56,333 bases of DNA, taken from positions 1 to 56,333 of the forward strand of contig LJTT01000027.1 in the NCBI GenBank assembly GCA_001303585.1, read 5' to 3'. This DNA comes from Betaproteobacteria bacterium SG8_41 (lineage in GTDB: Bacteria > Pseudomonadota > Gammaproteobacteria > Burkholderiales > SG8-41). Position numbers and translations under genes: made by a program. The notes below the pieces were generated by a model that was not told the DNA's origin, ran no database searches, and saw only the letters and a list, made by a program, of their open reading frames with translations. Shown here one piece after another: positions 1 to 8,503 of this stretch (position 1 is its first letter; each line of letters opens with the position of its first letter).

Positions 1-661
1 CTCCCATCCGCTGCATCGGTATCGTTTTCCCGACGCGCGAGTAGTAGTCGTCAGCGCTGACGCCCTCGCGCTGGATGCGCCGCTCGTGCTGTCCCGACTT
101 GATCTTGCCGATGCACACGGTGTTGACGAGGATGTTGTGCGGCGCGAGCTCCTTGGAAAGCGCCTTGGTCAGCGCGAGGCCTGCGGCGCGGGTGACCGTG
201 GTCGGCACGGAATTGGCTCCGGGCTGCTTGCCGCCGACGGTGGTGATGTTGATGATGCGCCCGCCGCCCTGTTGCTTCATCTGCGGGATGGCGAGCCGGG
301 CGCCGCGGATTGCGCCGAAGAGCTTGAGATCGAAGTCCTCCTGCCAGGTCGCGTCGGTCACCTTGTCGAACGGGTTGGACATGGAGGTGCCCGCATTATT
401 GACGAGGATATCGAGCCGCCCGAAGCGCTTGATGACTGCGCCGATGAATTGCTCGACCCCTTCGGACGTGCCTATGTCGGCCGCGACGCCCAGTGCCTCG
501 GCACCGAGCTTTTCCAGTTCCCTCGCCGTTTCCTGGACTTTGTCGGCGCGCCGCGAGCAGATCGCGACTTTGGCCCCCTCGCGCGCCAGCTGACGCGCGG
601 ATGCCCGACCGATGCCCTCCGTGCCGCCGGTGATGGCGGCGACTTTTCCCTTCAGGCCCAA
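1..661 (-). CDS. SDR family oxidoreductase, 3' end outside window, atypical active site
   Basis: Reading the minus strand gives a Rossmann-fold short-chain dehydrogenase of which about 220 residues are visible; the C-terminus lies beyond base 1. The N-terminus has the nucleotide-binding motif TGGTEGIG, followed by the DILVNNAG motif and a C-terminal GKTIPMQRMG stretch, all usual for the family. The catalytic region reads INITTVGGKQPGANSVPTTV followed by TRAAGLALTKAL. The expected YxxxK is replaced by Thr and Arg, so classical Tyr/Lys chemistry is not possible there. The start is uncertain: a TTG at 661 gives the typical N-terminus MGLKGKVA, and another TTG lies about 45 bases upstream. It is divergent from the HtrA-like gene. 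The substrate cannot be told from sequence. Confidence 0.85.
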   Translation of the reverse strand, partial: MGLKGKVAAITGGTEGIGRASARQLAREGAKVAICSRRADKVQETARELEKLGAEALGVAADIGTSEGVEQFIGAVIKRFGRLDILVNNAGTSMSNPFDKVTDATWQEDFDLKLFGAIRGARLAIPQMKQQGGGRIINITTVGGKQPGANSVPTTVTRAAGLALTKALSKELAPHNILVNTVCIGKIKSGQHERRIQREGVSADDYYSRVGKTIPMQRMG

Positions 662-863
662 CTTGAAACCGCCCGTTACCGGTTCGCAGGCCGCGAGCAA
701 TGCGATTCTAACCCGGCTAACAGAGCGTTGCCGTCGCTTGCGCCTGTCCGGGAATAGCACGGAGCAGATGTTTGTTCTTTGACTGGATGCGCCGCGCGTG
801 TCCGGCGTATTCTAATGGCTTTGGTTTGGGACTACGATACCCGCTAATGCGACCGATAACAGG

Positions 864-1946
864 ATGATCATGGATAGCTTCTTGCGGCGTCACGCAGCAA
901 TCAGGATGTGCCGGGCCGCAGCGCCGTGCGTGCTTGCGCTGGCGCTTGCGGCGCCCGCGGCCGAGGTCGCGGCACAGGATCAAGGCTCACGGTCGGCGCC
1001 GCCAGCCGCGCAGGAAAAGGATCAGCCGGGAGCGCGCCAGCGCCCCGAGGTCACGGTCGACGCGTTGTCGGTCGTGAAGATCCGGAGCACGGCGGTCGCA
1101 GACGCCCGCACCAGCCGCAGCCTCGGGGCCTCGCGCGAGGGCACCGGCGTTGTGATCGATTCCGAGGGCCTCGTGCTCACAATCGGCTATCTCATTCTGG
1201 AGGCCGAGTCGGTGGAACTCTTCACGGCCGACGGACGGGCGTTTCCAGCCACTGTGATCGCGTACGACAATGCGAGTGGTTTCGGGCTGCTACGCGCGTT
1301 GCGCCCCTTGCCGATCAAGCCCGTTCAATTCGGACACTCGTCGAAGATCACGAATCGAGAGCCGGTGCTGATCGTCGGATTCGACGGCGTGGCGCCCGCC
1401 TATGTCGTCTCGCGCCGGCCCTTTGTCGGCTACTGGGAGTACCGGCTTGAGGAAGCAATCTACACCGCGCCCGCGACCGTCAACTGGAGTGGCGCGGCAC
1501 TGCTGAACCGGGAGGGCCGGCTGCTCGGCATCGGCTCGCTCGTGGTCGGCGATGCGGCCGGGGTGCAGTCCAAGGTGCCTGGCAACATGTTCGTGCCGAT
1601 TGATCTGCTCAAGCCCATGCTGGGCGAGTTGATCGCGAATGGCAGGGGGCCAGGCAGCGCGCGTCCCTGGATCGGCGTCAACACCCAGGAGGTGCATGGC
1701 AACGTCATCGTCAACCGCGTGTCGCCCGAAGGCCCGGCAGACCAGGCGCGCATGCGCAAGGGTGATGTCATCGTCAGCGTCAAGGGTCAGCCGGTGAAAG
1801 GGCAATCCGATTTCTACAGCCGGCTCTGGTCAAGCGGGGAGGCCGGTGTCGAAATCGCAATCGAAGTCCTGCGTGGCGGCCGGCTCGAGAAGGTGACCGT
1901 CACGTCGGGCGACCGCGCCAGCTATTTCAGGACGGCGACTTACTGA
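864..1946 (+). CDS. HtrA/DegP-like (S1C) protein with PDZ domain, probable pseudoprotease
   Basis: The 360-residue product starts with a signal peptide (hydrophobic stretch around residues 16-36 ending in AQ), followed by a low-complexity linker, a trypsin-like beta-barrel domain (about 60-260) and a PDZ domain (about 265-350, PWIGV...GPADQARMRKGDVIVSVKG). The HtrA landmarks are recognisable: GTGVVID, then VLTIGYLI where TNxHVV is expected, then DNASGFGLL where a TDLALL-like stretch is expected, then NWSGAALLN where GNSGGPL is expected. The catalytic His and Asp are absent while a Ser remains. It is therefore probably a periplasmic binding or regulatory protein rather than a protease. It is transcribed divergently from the SDR gene; a start at 870 is also possible. 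Confidence 0.88.
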   Translation: MIMDSFLRRHAAIRMCRAAAPCVLALALAAPAAEVAAQDQGSRSAPPAAQEKDQPGARQRPEVTVDALSVVKIRSTAVADARTSRSLGASREGTGVVIDSEGLVLTIGYLILEAESVELFTADGRAFPATVIAYDNASGFGLLRALRPLPIKPVQFGHSSKITNREPVLIVGFDGVAPAYVVSRRPFVGYWEYRLEEAIYTAPATVNWSGAALLNREGRLLGIGSLVVGDAAGVQSKVPGNMFVPIDLLKPMLGELIANGRGPGSARPWIGVNTQEVHGNVIVNRVSPEGPADQARMRKGDVIVSVKGQPVKGQSDFYSRLWSSGEAGVEIAIEVLRGGRLEKVTVTSGDRASYFRTATY

Positions 1947-1950
1947 TTTG

Positions 1951-2061
1951 CGTGAATCGTAAATCGTGAATCGTAAATCGTAAATCGTAAGTCGTAAGTC
2001 GATGAACATCCTGGCGCGGAGCGGGTCCGCTTACCGCTTACCGCTTACCGCTTACCGCTCA
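1951..2061. repeat. Two inverted-type heptamer arrays
   Basis: Seven 7-bp units of the form CGTRAAT/CGTAAGT run from 1951 to 1999. After a 27-bp core, units CCGCTTA repeat from 2027 to 2061 (four perfect, one variant). The right arm read in reverse gives GTAAGCG, matching GTAAGTC at the inner end of the left arm, so the arms can pair. The region lies between two convergent genes. Confidence 0.85.
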
Positions 2062-2085
2062 TCGGTCACCGGTTTCTGAGCACGG

Positions 2086-3252
2086 CTAGAAGGTCCTCAT
2101 TCCGAGGACGCCCGTCGCGAGATCCATCTGCTCCACGAGCTTCCTTCCCACGAGATTGCGCAGCGTCTCGGTGGTGCCACCGCCGAGGCTGCCGTAGCGC
2201 GTGCCGCGGAAGAAGCGTGACACCGGGAACTCGTCGGTGAAGCCGTAGCCGCCGTGTACCTGGATGGCCTCCGACGTGACCCGGATGCTCATTTCGTTGC
2301 AGTAGATTTTGGCCATCGCCGCAAGCGCGGGGTCCGGGAAAGGATCGCCGCTGACGGCGGCTCGATAGAGCAGCCCGCGTCCCGCCTCGATCTCGATCAA
2401 CATGTCGGCGGCCTTCCAGCGCAGTCCCTGGAAATCGCCGATCTTCCGGCCGAAAGCCGAGCGTTCGCGCAGGTAACGCACCGCTTCCTCGAGCGCACCT
2501 TCGGCGAGCCCCAGGCAGATCGCCGGGTTGAGGCAGCGCTGGGTATTGAACGCCGAGAGCAGCCGTTTCATGCCGTTGTCGCGCAGCACGAGGTTCTCCA
2601 GCGGGAGCTCGACATTGTCGAACACCACCTCGCAAAGATACTCGCCGCCCATCGTGTGGTAACTCGCCTTGGCGGAGAAGCCTTTTGCGCCGCCGGGCAC
2701 GAGCACGCACCCGATGCCCGCGGCGCCCGGCATCTTGTTGACGCGCGTGAAAACGACCAGCATCTCTGCGATGTCAGCCCGCGAAATGAGGGTCTTCACG
2801 CCGTTCAGCACGACGCGGTCGCCCTTGATGTCGCAGTTGGTTTTGTAGCTCGGAACGTCCGTGCCCGCATCGGGCTCGGTCATGCAGATGGCCAGGATCG
2901 CCTCGCCGGTGACGACGCGCGGCAGCACCCGGCGCTTGATCGATTCGGGGGCGTAGGTGGAGATGATGCGCGTCTGGACACCGACTTCGCCCAGCGCCGC
3001 CATCGCGGTCACGTAGCAGACCTTGCCGATTTCCTCGAGCACCAGCACCGTGTCGAGAATGCCGAGGCCGGAGCCGCCGTATTCCTGCGGCACAGCCATT
3101 CCAAGCACGCCGATCTCGGCGAGCTGCTTCATGTTTTCGTCCGGCCAGGTGCCGTCCAGATAGCGCACGGCGCGCGCCTTGAAGTCCTTCTGGCACACGC
3201 GGCGCACGACTTCGACGAAGGCGCGCTGTTCTTCACTGATTCTGAAATCCAT
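2086..3252 (-). CDS. Acyl-CoA dehydrogenase family protein
   Basis: A 388-residue flavoprotein of the acyl-CoA dehydrogenase superfamily, expected to oxidise an acyl-CoA thioester at the alpha-beta position using FAD and pass electrons to ETF. The start MDFRISEEQRAFVEVVRR is the family N-terminus; an upstream extension would run into repeat sequence. Further landmarks are the FAD/substrate segment ICMTEPDAGTDV (about 130), the helix RCLNPAICLGLAEGALEEA, the ERSAFGRKIGDFQGLRWKAAD segment and the C-terminal QVHGGYGF...GGGTTETLRNLVGRKL. The Glu used as catalytic base in MCAD (YEGT) is Gly here, and the alternative base position on helix G reads Gln (NTQR). The physiological substrate is unknown. 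It is convergent with the HtrA-like gene. Confidence 0.9.
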   Translation of the reverse strand: MDFRISEEQRAFVEVVRRVCQKDFKARAVRYLDGTWPDENMKQLAEIGVLGMAVPQEYGGSGLGILDTVLVLEEIGKVCYVTAMAALGEVGVQTRIISTYAPESIKRRVLPRVVTGEAILAICMTEPDAGTDVPSYKTNCDIKGDRVVLNGVKTLISRADIAEMLVVFTRVNKMPGAAGIGCVLVPGGAKGFSAKASYHTMGGEYLCEVVFDNVELPLENLVLRDNGMKRLLSAFNTQRCLNPAICLGLAEGALEEAVRYLRERSAFGRKIGDFQGLRWKAADMLIEIEAGRGLLYRAAVSGDPFPDPALAAMAKIYCNEMSIRVTSEAIQVHGGYGFTDEFPVSRFFRGTRYGSLGGGTTETLRNLVGRKLVEQMDLATGVLGMRTF

Positions 3253-3265
3253 TTTTCCGGCGAAC

Positions 3266-3367
3266 CGTAAATCGTGAATCGTAAATCGTAAGTCGTAAAT
3301 CGTGAAACGTTGTACATGCGACCTTAAACCTGAAACTTGAAATTTGAAACTGGAAACTGAAAATTGA
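3266..3367. repeat. Tandem heptamer arrays upstream of the acyl-CoA dehydrogenase gene
   Basis: From 3266 to about 3309 units CGTAAAT/CGTGAAT/CGTAAGT repeat every 7 bp. From 3323 to 3367 a second set of A-rich units (CTTAAAC, CTGAAAC, TTGAAAT, TTGAAAC, TGGAAAC) continues with the same period. The array fills the divergent gap between the dehydrogenase and the hydrolase gene. Confidence 0.8.
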
Positions 3368-3428
3368 CGCTCGGGAAGTGCTGGCCTAGACTGCCGGTTC
3401 CCCGGCAACCCGAACGACGGAGCTCACC

Positions 3429-4352
3429 ATGGATCTGCCCGCCACTCAGCCCAAGATTTCCGGCAAGGAACACTGGACCAAAAAGGGCGACGTCAAGCTC
3501 TTCCTGTGGGAGAAGGCCACGCCGGCTGCGCGGCCCGCGCGGGGAACGGTTCTGTTCGTTCACGGCTCCTCGATGGGCTCGCAGCCCACGTTCGACCTGC
3601 AGGTGCCGGGACGCCCCTATTCGTCCGCCATGGATTTTTTCGCGGCGCAGGGTTTCAACACCTGGTGCATGGACATGGAGGGCTACGGCCGCTCGGACAA
3701 GAAGCGCAATATCAACTGCGACATCGCTAACGGCGCCGACGATCTCGAGGTCGCCACCGAGTACATCATGAAGGCCGCGAACGTAAAACAGTTTCTCGTC
3801 TACGGAATTTCCTCGGGCGCGCTGCGGGCGGCCATGTTCGCGCAGCGGCAGCCGGCGCGCGTGCAGCGCCTCGCGCTCGACGCGTTCGTATGGACCGGGG
3901 AAGGCAGCCCTACGCTCGCGGAACGGCGCAAGAAGCTGCCCGATATGATAGGCAAGAACCGCCGCCCCATCGATCGCGCGTTCGTTCACAGCATCTTCAA
4001 CCGCGACCATCCGGGTTGCGCCGACGAAAAGACGATCGAGGCTTTCGCCGACGCGATTCTCGAGCTCGATGATTCGGTCCCGACCGGCACCTATGTCGAT
4101 ATGTGCTCGAAGTTGCCCGTGGTGGACCCGGCGAAGATCGACGTGCCGACGCTGATCATGCGCGGGCAGTTCGACGGCATTGCGGGTTTCGACGACCTCG
4201 TCGAGTTCTTCAAGCGCCTGCCCAACCCCGACAAGCAATTCGCGGTGATGCCGGGCATCTCGCACGCGAGCTTCCATCAGATCAACTACCTGACCGTCTA
4301 CCACATCCTGCACGCGTTCTTTACCCAGCCCGAGCCGATCTATCGCGGCTGA
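3429..4352 (+). CDS. Alpha/beta hydrolase
   Basis: A 307-residue cytoplasmic alpha/beta-hydrolase-fold enzyme. The oxyanion/entry motif is FVHGSSMGS (about 45), the nucleophile elbow is YGISSGAL (G-x-S-x-G, Ser near 126), the acid is the Asp in MRGQFDGIAGF (about 245) and the base is the His in MPGISHASFHQ (about 280). A full triad is therefore visible. ATG 3429 has ACGGAG just upstream. It sits next to an acyl-CoA dehydrogenase gene on the other strand and about 200 bp before a Bug receptor gene. An esterase or C-C hydrolase role on a carboxylated compound is possible, but the substrate is not determined. Confidence 0.88.
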   Translation: MDLPATQPKISGKEHWTKKGDVKLFLWEKATPAARPARGTVLFVHGSSMGSQPTFDLQVPGRPYSSAMDFFAAQGFNTWCMDMEGYGRSDKKRNINCDIANGADDLEVATEYIMKAANVKQFLVYGISSGALRAAMFAQRQPARVQRLALDAFVWTGEGSPTLAERRKKLPDMIGKNRRPIDRAFVHSIFNRDHPGCADEKTIEAFADAILELDDSVPTGTYVDMCSKLPVVDPAKIDVPTLIMRGQFDGIAGFDDLVEFFKRLPNPDKQFAVMPGISHASFHQINYLTVYHILHAFFTQPEPIYRG

Positions 4353-4557
4353 CAGTCGCACCGCCTCGCGCGCGACGGAGCATCGCGCTCCGCCGCGCGG
4401 GATTGGCTGGCCTGTCCCGCGTATTTCCTATCTCCGACAATAAGTTGCAGTCTTCGGACGACGCCTGGATGCGGTAAGGTGCGCGTAAGCCGCGACCCTG
4501 ATACTGCGTGCATCGCTTGCCCACCCGGGCGGCACGTACATTCAGGAGAAAACCGCA

Positions 4558-5529
4558 ATGAATATTGGACGGTGGTTCGGCACCTCCGCGCTGGCTGCCG
4601 CAGCGCTCCTTATCCCTTTCACGGCAGGCGCACAGCAGTGGCCGACGAAACCGGTGCGAATCATCGTGCCATTTGGTGCAGGAGGCGGCACCGATATCCA
4701 GGCGCGGCTGCTCGGCAAGAACTTCAACCAGAGCATGAAACAGACATTCATCGTCGACAACCGCTCCGGTGCGGGCGGCATCATCGGCGCGGAGCTTGCC
4801 GTGCGGGCACCGGCCGACGGTAACACGATCCTGTTCACCACGGCGTCGTTGGCAGTGAACGTGACGCTTTACGGCAAACGGGTGAAGTTCGATCCGCTCA
4901 AGGACCTCGCGCCGGTGAGCTGGATTTCCTCGACTCCGCTGGTGCTGGTCGTCCATCCCAGCGTTCCGGCGAGATCCGTGCAGGAGCTGGTGGCGATCGC
5001 GAAGCGCACCGGCAAGATGAACGCTGCCTCCAATGGCGCGGGCACGACCAGCCATCTCTCCGTCGAGATGCTCAAACAGGCGACTGGAGCCGATGTCGCC
5101 CACATCCCCTACAAGGGCGGCGGACCGTCGATGGCGGCGCTCATGGGCGGCGAGACGGATTTCCTGTTTGCGACCGGCCCGGTGGCGGCGACGCAGGTCA
5201 AGGCCGGCAAGGTGCGCGCGCTGGCGGTCACGACGCCGAAAAAATCGTCGGCATTTCCGGATCTTCCGACCATGAGCTCGATCTATCCCGGTTTCGAATC
5301 GGATAACTGGTACGCAATGTTCTTTCCGGCGGGCACGCCCAAGCCGATCGTGGACAAGCTGAACGCAGAGATCGCAAAGGCGCTCAAGGCGAACGACATA
5401 CGCGCATTCATGGGGCGCGAGGCACTCGACCCCGTGGCGAGTTCACCCGAGGAACTGCATGCCAACTTCAAGCGCGAGATCGCGCGCTACGAGAAGATCA
5501 TCAAAGCCGGCAAGATCTCGGTCCAGTAG
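4558..5529 (+). CDS. Bug/TctC-family tripartite tricarboxylate transporter substrate-binding protein
   Basis: The 323-residue product has a Sec signal peptide (hydrophobic core ALAAAALLIPFTAGA, cleavage before QQWPTKP) and the mature pattern of Bug proteins: WPTKPVRIIVPFGAGGGTDI, QTFIVDNRSGAGGIIGAE and PYKGGGPSMAALMGGE. These periplasmic receptors bind carboxylic acids with two ordered waters and either feed TctAB or act as orphan receptors. No tctA/tctB is in the window, so it is an orphan here. A good ribosome site (CAGGAG) precedes the ATG. It is one of four paralogues in the window and most resembles its downstream neighbour at 5935. Confidence 0.95.
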   Translation: MNIGRWFGTSALAAAALLIPFTAGAQQWPTKPVRIIVPFGAGGGTDIQARLLGKNFNQSMKQTFIVDNRSGAGGIIGAELAVRAPADGNTILFTTASLAVNVTLYGKRVKFDPLKDLAPVSWISSTPLVLVVHPSVPARSVQELVAIAKRTGKMNAASNGAGTTSHLSVEMLKQATGADVAHIPYKGGGPSMAALMGGETDFLFATGPVAATQVKAGKVRALAVTTPKKSSAFPDLPTMSSIYPGFESDNWYAMFFPAGTPKPIVDKLNAEIAKALKANDIRAFMGREALDPVASSPEELHANFKREIARYEKIIKAGKISVQ

Positions 5530-5542
5530 TCCCTCGCAGTGC

Positions 5543-5574
5543 CGCGCCGCGGCTTCCGCCGCGGCGCGATTTTC
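5543..5574 (+). terminator. Rho-independent terminator after Bug gene
   Basis: A perfect 10-bp GC stem (5543-5552 with 5559-5568) and a 6-nt loop are followed by ATTTTCTC. It lies 14 bp after the stop codon of the Bug gene, consistent with intrinsic termination. Confidence 0.8.
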
Positions 5575-5934
5575 TCGTCCTGCAAGCTTATTTTCAGATC
5601 GGCCCGATTCTGCCTTGGCCGCTTCGCCCAAAAAATGGATGTAACCTTCTGAATTTAATTAATAACGCCGCTGGGCCGAATTTCAGCTTCAGGGGTTGAA
5701 AACGAGTCCAGCTTGTGGAACTATCACGCGTTGGCGCGAGTCTCGTTTCGCAGTCTTCCCAGATCTTGTCCTCACTTGGGCACGCCTGCCCAGGGCAATT
5801 TTTCTGCGGGCTGTTCAAGGCCGGAATTCGAGGTGTCGAGCAATGTCGTCGTGTCGGTGCCTGTGTCCGCCGTGTGCGAGCGGGCGAGGCCTGTGACACG
5901 GCTCCCGTAAATAACAGTCGTTGGAGGAGGTTTC
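5575..5934 (+). promoter_or_regulatory. AT-richer 5' region of the second Bug gene
   Basis: About 360 bp without a credible gene. It is less GC-rich than the surroundings (for example a TTTAATTAATAA stretch near 5655) and likely carries the promoter for the next Bug gene. One candidate is TTGAAA at 5696 with AACTAT 17 bp downstream, which is weak evidence. The strong ribosome site GGAGGAGG at the end belongs to the gene at 5935. Confidence 0.3.
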
Positions 5935-6912
5935 ATGGAAATGCGCAGTGTTTTTCGCCGTACGGGTGCGGCAGTGTTCGCCGCCGCAATGGTCTTTTCC
6001 GCGCAGGCTCAGGCGGAGTGGCCCGACAAGGCGGTTCGGTTGATCGTGCCGTTCGGCACGGGCGGCGGCACCGACATCCAGGCGCGGCTGCTTGCCGATA
6101 ACTTGCGGCAACAGACCGGCCAGAACTTCATCGTGGACAACCGCAGTGGCGCGGGCGGCCTGATCGGGGCGGAGCTCGTCGCAAAGTCGCGTCCCGATGG
6201 TAGTACCTTTCTCTTTACCACGGCGACTCTGGCGATCAACACGACGTTGTACGCGAAGCGGCTCAAGTTCAACACACGGACCGACCTGGTGCCCGCTTCC
6301 TGGGTATCGAATGCGCCGAACGTCCTTTGCGTGCATCCCGCGGTGCCGGCGAAGTCGGTCAAGGAACTGGTCGCGCTTGCCAAGAAGCGCCCGGGCGAGC
6401 TGAACAACGGGGCAAACACTCCCGGCAGCACCAGCCACCTTGCCGGTGAGCTTTTCGCGCAGCAGGCGAACATCAAGACGGTGATCATCCCTTACACCGG
6501 CGGCGGACCCGCGATGGCCGGGCTGATCACGGGCGACATCGACATGCTGTTTGCCACGGGGCCGGTTGCCGCCCGTGCCCTCAAAACCGGGCGCGTGCGC
6601 TGTCTTGGGGTGACAACGGCAGAGAGGAACCGCTCATTGCCTGACCTTCCCGCAATCAGCACCATCGTGCCGGGCGTGGTGATCGGCAATTGGTACTCGA
6701 TGTTCTTCCCGAAAGGCACGCCTCCCGACATCGTCAACAAGTTGAGCGGGCTCATCAAGAATGCGTTGAGCGACAAGAAGATCGACGCATTCTTTGCGCG
6801 CGAGGGCATCGTGCCGGTTGGCGGCTCGCCGGAGGAGCTGCGGGCCCAGTTCGAGGCCGATATCAAGAAATATGCAGCCTTGATCAAGGCGCGAAACATT
6901 CCGCTGCGATAA
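5935..6912 (+). CDS. Bug/TctC-family substrate-binding protein
   Basis: A 325-residue periplasmic receptor with signal peptide (VFAAAMVFSAQAQA, mature start EWPDKAVRLIVPFGTGGGTD). The Bug signatures NFIVDNRSGAGGLIGAELV and PYTGGGPAMAGLITGD are present. It is close in sequence and pattern to the Bug protein encoded just upstream and may have arisen by tandem duplication, but an intrinsic terminator separates the two, so they are probably separate transcripts. The MmgE/PrpD gene follows after about 100 bp. The ligand is not predictable beyond a small carboxylate. Confidence 0.95.
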   Translation: MEMRSVFRRTGAAVFAAAMVFSAQAQAEWPDKAVRLIVPFGTGGGTDIQARLLADNLRQQTGQNFIVDNRSGAGGLIGAELVAKSRPDGSTFLFTTATLAINTTLYAKRLKFNTRTDLVPASWVSNAPNVLCVHPAVPAKSVKELVALAKKRPGELNNGANTPGSTSHLAGELFAQQANIKTVIIPYTGGGPAMAGLITGDIDMLFATGPVAARALKTGRVRCLGVTTAERNRSLPDLPAISTIVPGVVIGNWYSMFFPKGTPPDIVNKLSGLIKNALSDKKIDAFFAREGIVPVGGSPEELRAQFEADIKKYAALIKARNIPLR

Positions 6913-6963
6913 CGAGCCCGGCGGCGGCCGGCCCGACCGACCGGCTGGGCACGGGGTCTGTCA

Positions 6964-6969
6964 TATAAT
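6964..6969 (+). promoter_or_regulatory. Candidate -10 box (TATAAT) before the MmgE/PrpD gene
   Basis: A perfect TATAAT lies 41 bp before the ATG at 7010. No convincing -35 hexamer is found at 16-18 bp upstream, so this is a weak promoter call. Confidence 0.3.
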
Positions 6970-7009
6970 TTCGGGCGATCACCCGCCACCCAAACCTCCG
7001 GGGTCTGTC

Positions 7010-8452
7010 ATGCCCAAAACCGATAACAATGCGCGTCCCGCGCCGGACGCGGTACTGGTCCGTATCGCCGATTATGCGGAAGGCTATCGGGTCAAGAGCT
7101 CGCTCGCCTTCGAAACCGCGCGGCTTGCCTTGATCGACAGCCTTGGCTGCGGTTTCGAGGCGCTGTCTTACCCCGGTTGCACCAAACTGCTGGGGCCGAT
7201 CGTGCCGGGCACCGTCGTCCCGAACGGCGTCCGGATTCCCGGCACCGCCTATGTCCTCGATCCGGAGCGCGCGACGCTCAACATCGGCGCCCTTGTCCGC
7301 TGGCTGGACTTCAATGATGCATTCTACGGCGCCACCGTGATGCATCCCTCGGACACTTTCTCGGGCATCCTCGCCGTGGCGGACTGGCTGTCCCGCACCC
7401 GGGTCGCGGCGGGCAAGAAGCCGATGCTCATGCGCGAGGTCCTGGAATCCGCGGTGAAGTCCTACGAGATCATGGGCGGACTCGGCATCGAGAACGGTTT
7501 CACCGCGGTGGGGCTCGACCACACCATACTCGTGAAGATCGCCAGCGCCGCGGTGTTGACCCGGATGCTGGGCGGCACGCGCGAGGAGATCGTGAATGCG
7601 GTGTCCCATGCCTGGCTCGACGGCCACCCGCTGGCCGCCTTCCGCCGCAAACCGAACACGGGTCCGCGCAAGTCCTGGGCAGCAGGGGATGCCGCCAGCC
7701 GCGGCGTGCGGCTCGCGCTGATGGCGGTGAAAGGCGAGATCGGCTGCCCGGCGGCGCTCACGGCGAAGACCTGGGGCTTCTACCATGTGCTCTTCAAGGG
7801 TCGCCCGTTCCGTTTCCAGCGCCCCTTCGGCAGCTACGTCATGGAGAACGTGCTGTTCAAGATCCCGTATCCCACCGCATTCCACGGGCAGAGCGCGGTG
7901 GAGGCGGCAATCAAGCTCCACCCGCTGGTGAAGGACCGTCTCGACGAGATCAAGCGGGTGGACGTCCGTTGCCACAACTCCTCGATGGTGATCCTCGACA
8001 AGAGCGGGCCGCTCCACAATTTCGCTGATCGCGACCACTGCATGCAGTACATGATCGCGATCGGGATGATCTTCGGCAACATGACCGCCGAGCACTACGA
8101 AGACCACATCGCGGCGGATCCGCGCATCGACCGGCTGCGGGCCAAGATGGCGCTGCGCGAGGACAAGACCTACAGTCGGGACTATCTCGACCCCGCCAAG
8201 CGCACCAACTCGAATTCCATCAAAGTGCATTTCCGGGATGGCGCCAGTCTGCCGCTGTCGGAAGTACTGTATCCGCTGGGCCATCGCCGCCGGCGCAAGG
8301 AGGCCGTCCCGGTGCTGATGAACAAGTTCGAAACGAACGTCGCCCGTGTCTTCGCGCCGCGGCAGCGCGACGCGATCCTCCGCGTGTGCCTTGACCAGAA
8401 GCGGCTCGAAGCAATGCCGGTCGATGAGTTCATGGGCCTGCTGGCGCTGTAG
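7010..8452 (+). CDS. MmgE/PrpD family protein
   Basis: A 480-residue soluble protein of the MmgE/PrpD fold, the family of 2-methylcitrate dehydratase and related hydro-lyases or isomerases of tricarboxylates. Typical segments are an N-terminal LALIDSLGCGFEAL, then VRWLDFNDAFYGATVMHPSDTFSG (about 95-120, the DxND/HPSD region near the active site), GLGIENGF, SHAWLDGHPLA and a long C-terminal domain with YPTAFHGQSAVEAAIKLHPL. The length is about that of full PrpD enzymes. Its neighbours are Bug receptors and an ICL-superfamily enzyme, which fits degradation of a branched tricarboxylate or malonate-like acid, although no methylcitrate synthase is present here. Confidence 0.92.
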   Translation: MPKTDNNARPAPDAVLVRIADYAEGYRVKSSLAFETARLALIDSLGCGFEALSYPGCTKLLGPIVPGTVVPNGVRIPGTAYVLDPERATLNIGALVRWLDFNDAFYGATVMHPSDTFSGILAVADWLSRTRVAAGKKPMLMREVLESAVKSYEIMGGLGIENGFTAVGLDHTILVKIASAAVLTRMLGGTREEIVNAVSHAWLDGHPLAAFRRKPNTGPRKSWAAGDAASRGVRLALMAVKGEIGCPAALTAKTWGFYHVLFKGRPFRFQRPFGSYVMENVLFKIPYPTAFHGQSAVEAAIKLHPLVKDRLDEIKRVDVRCHNSSMVILDKSGPLHNFADRDHCMQYMIAIGMIFGNMTAEHYEDHIAADPRIDRLRAKMALREDKTYSRDYLDPAKRTNSNSIKVHFRDGASLPLSEVLYPLGHRRRRKEAVPVLMNKFETNVARVFAPRQRDAILRVCLDQKRLEAMPVDEFMGLLAL

Positions 8453-8503
8453 GGCGGGCATCCCGGAACCTATCGCATAGCCGGTTCGCGTCCCTCCAAT
8501 ACC

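Noticed and set aside
86..757. Plus-strand open frames of 172 and 223 codons over the SDR region
   Set aside because: They are antisense to an SDR with clear Rossmann motifs; the long frames are a by-product of high GC content.
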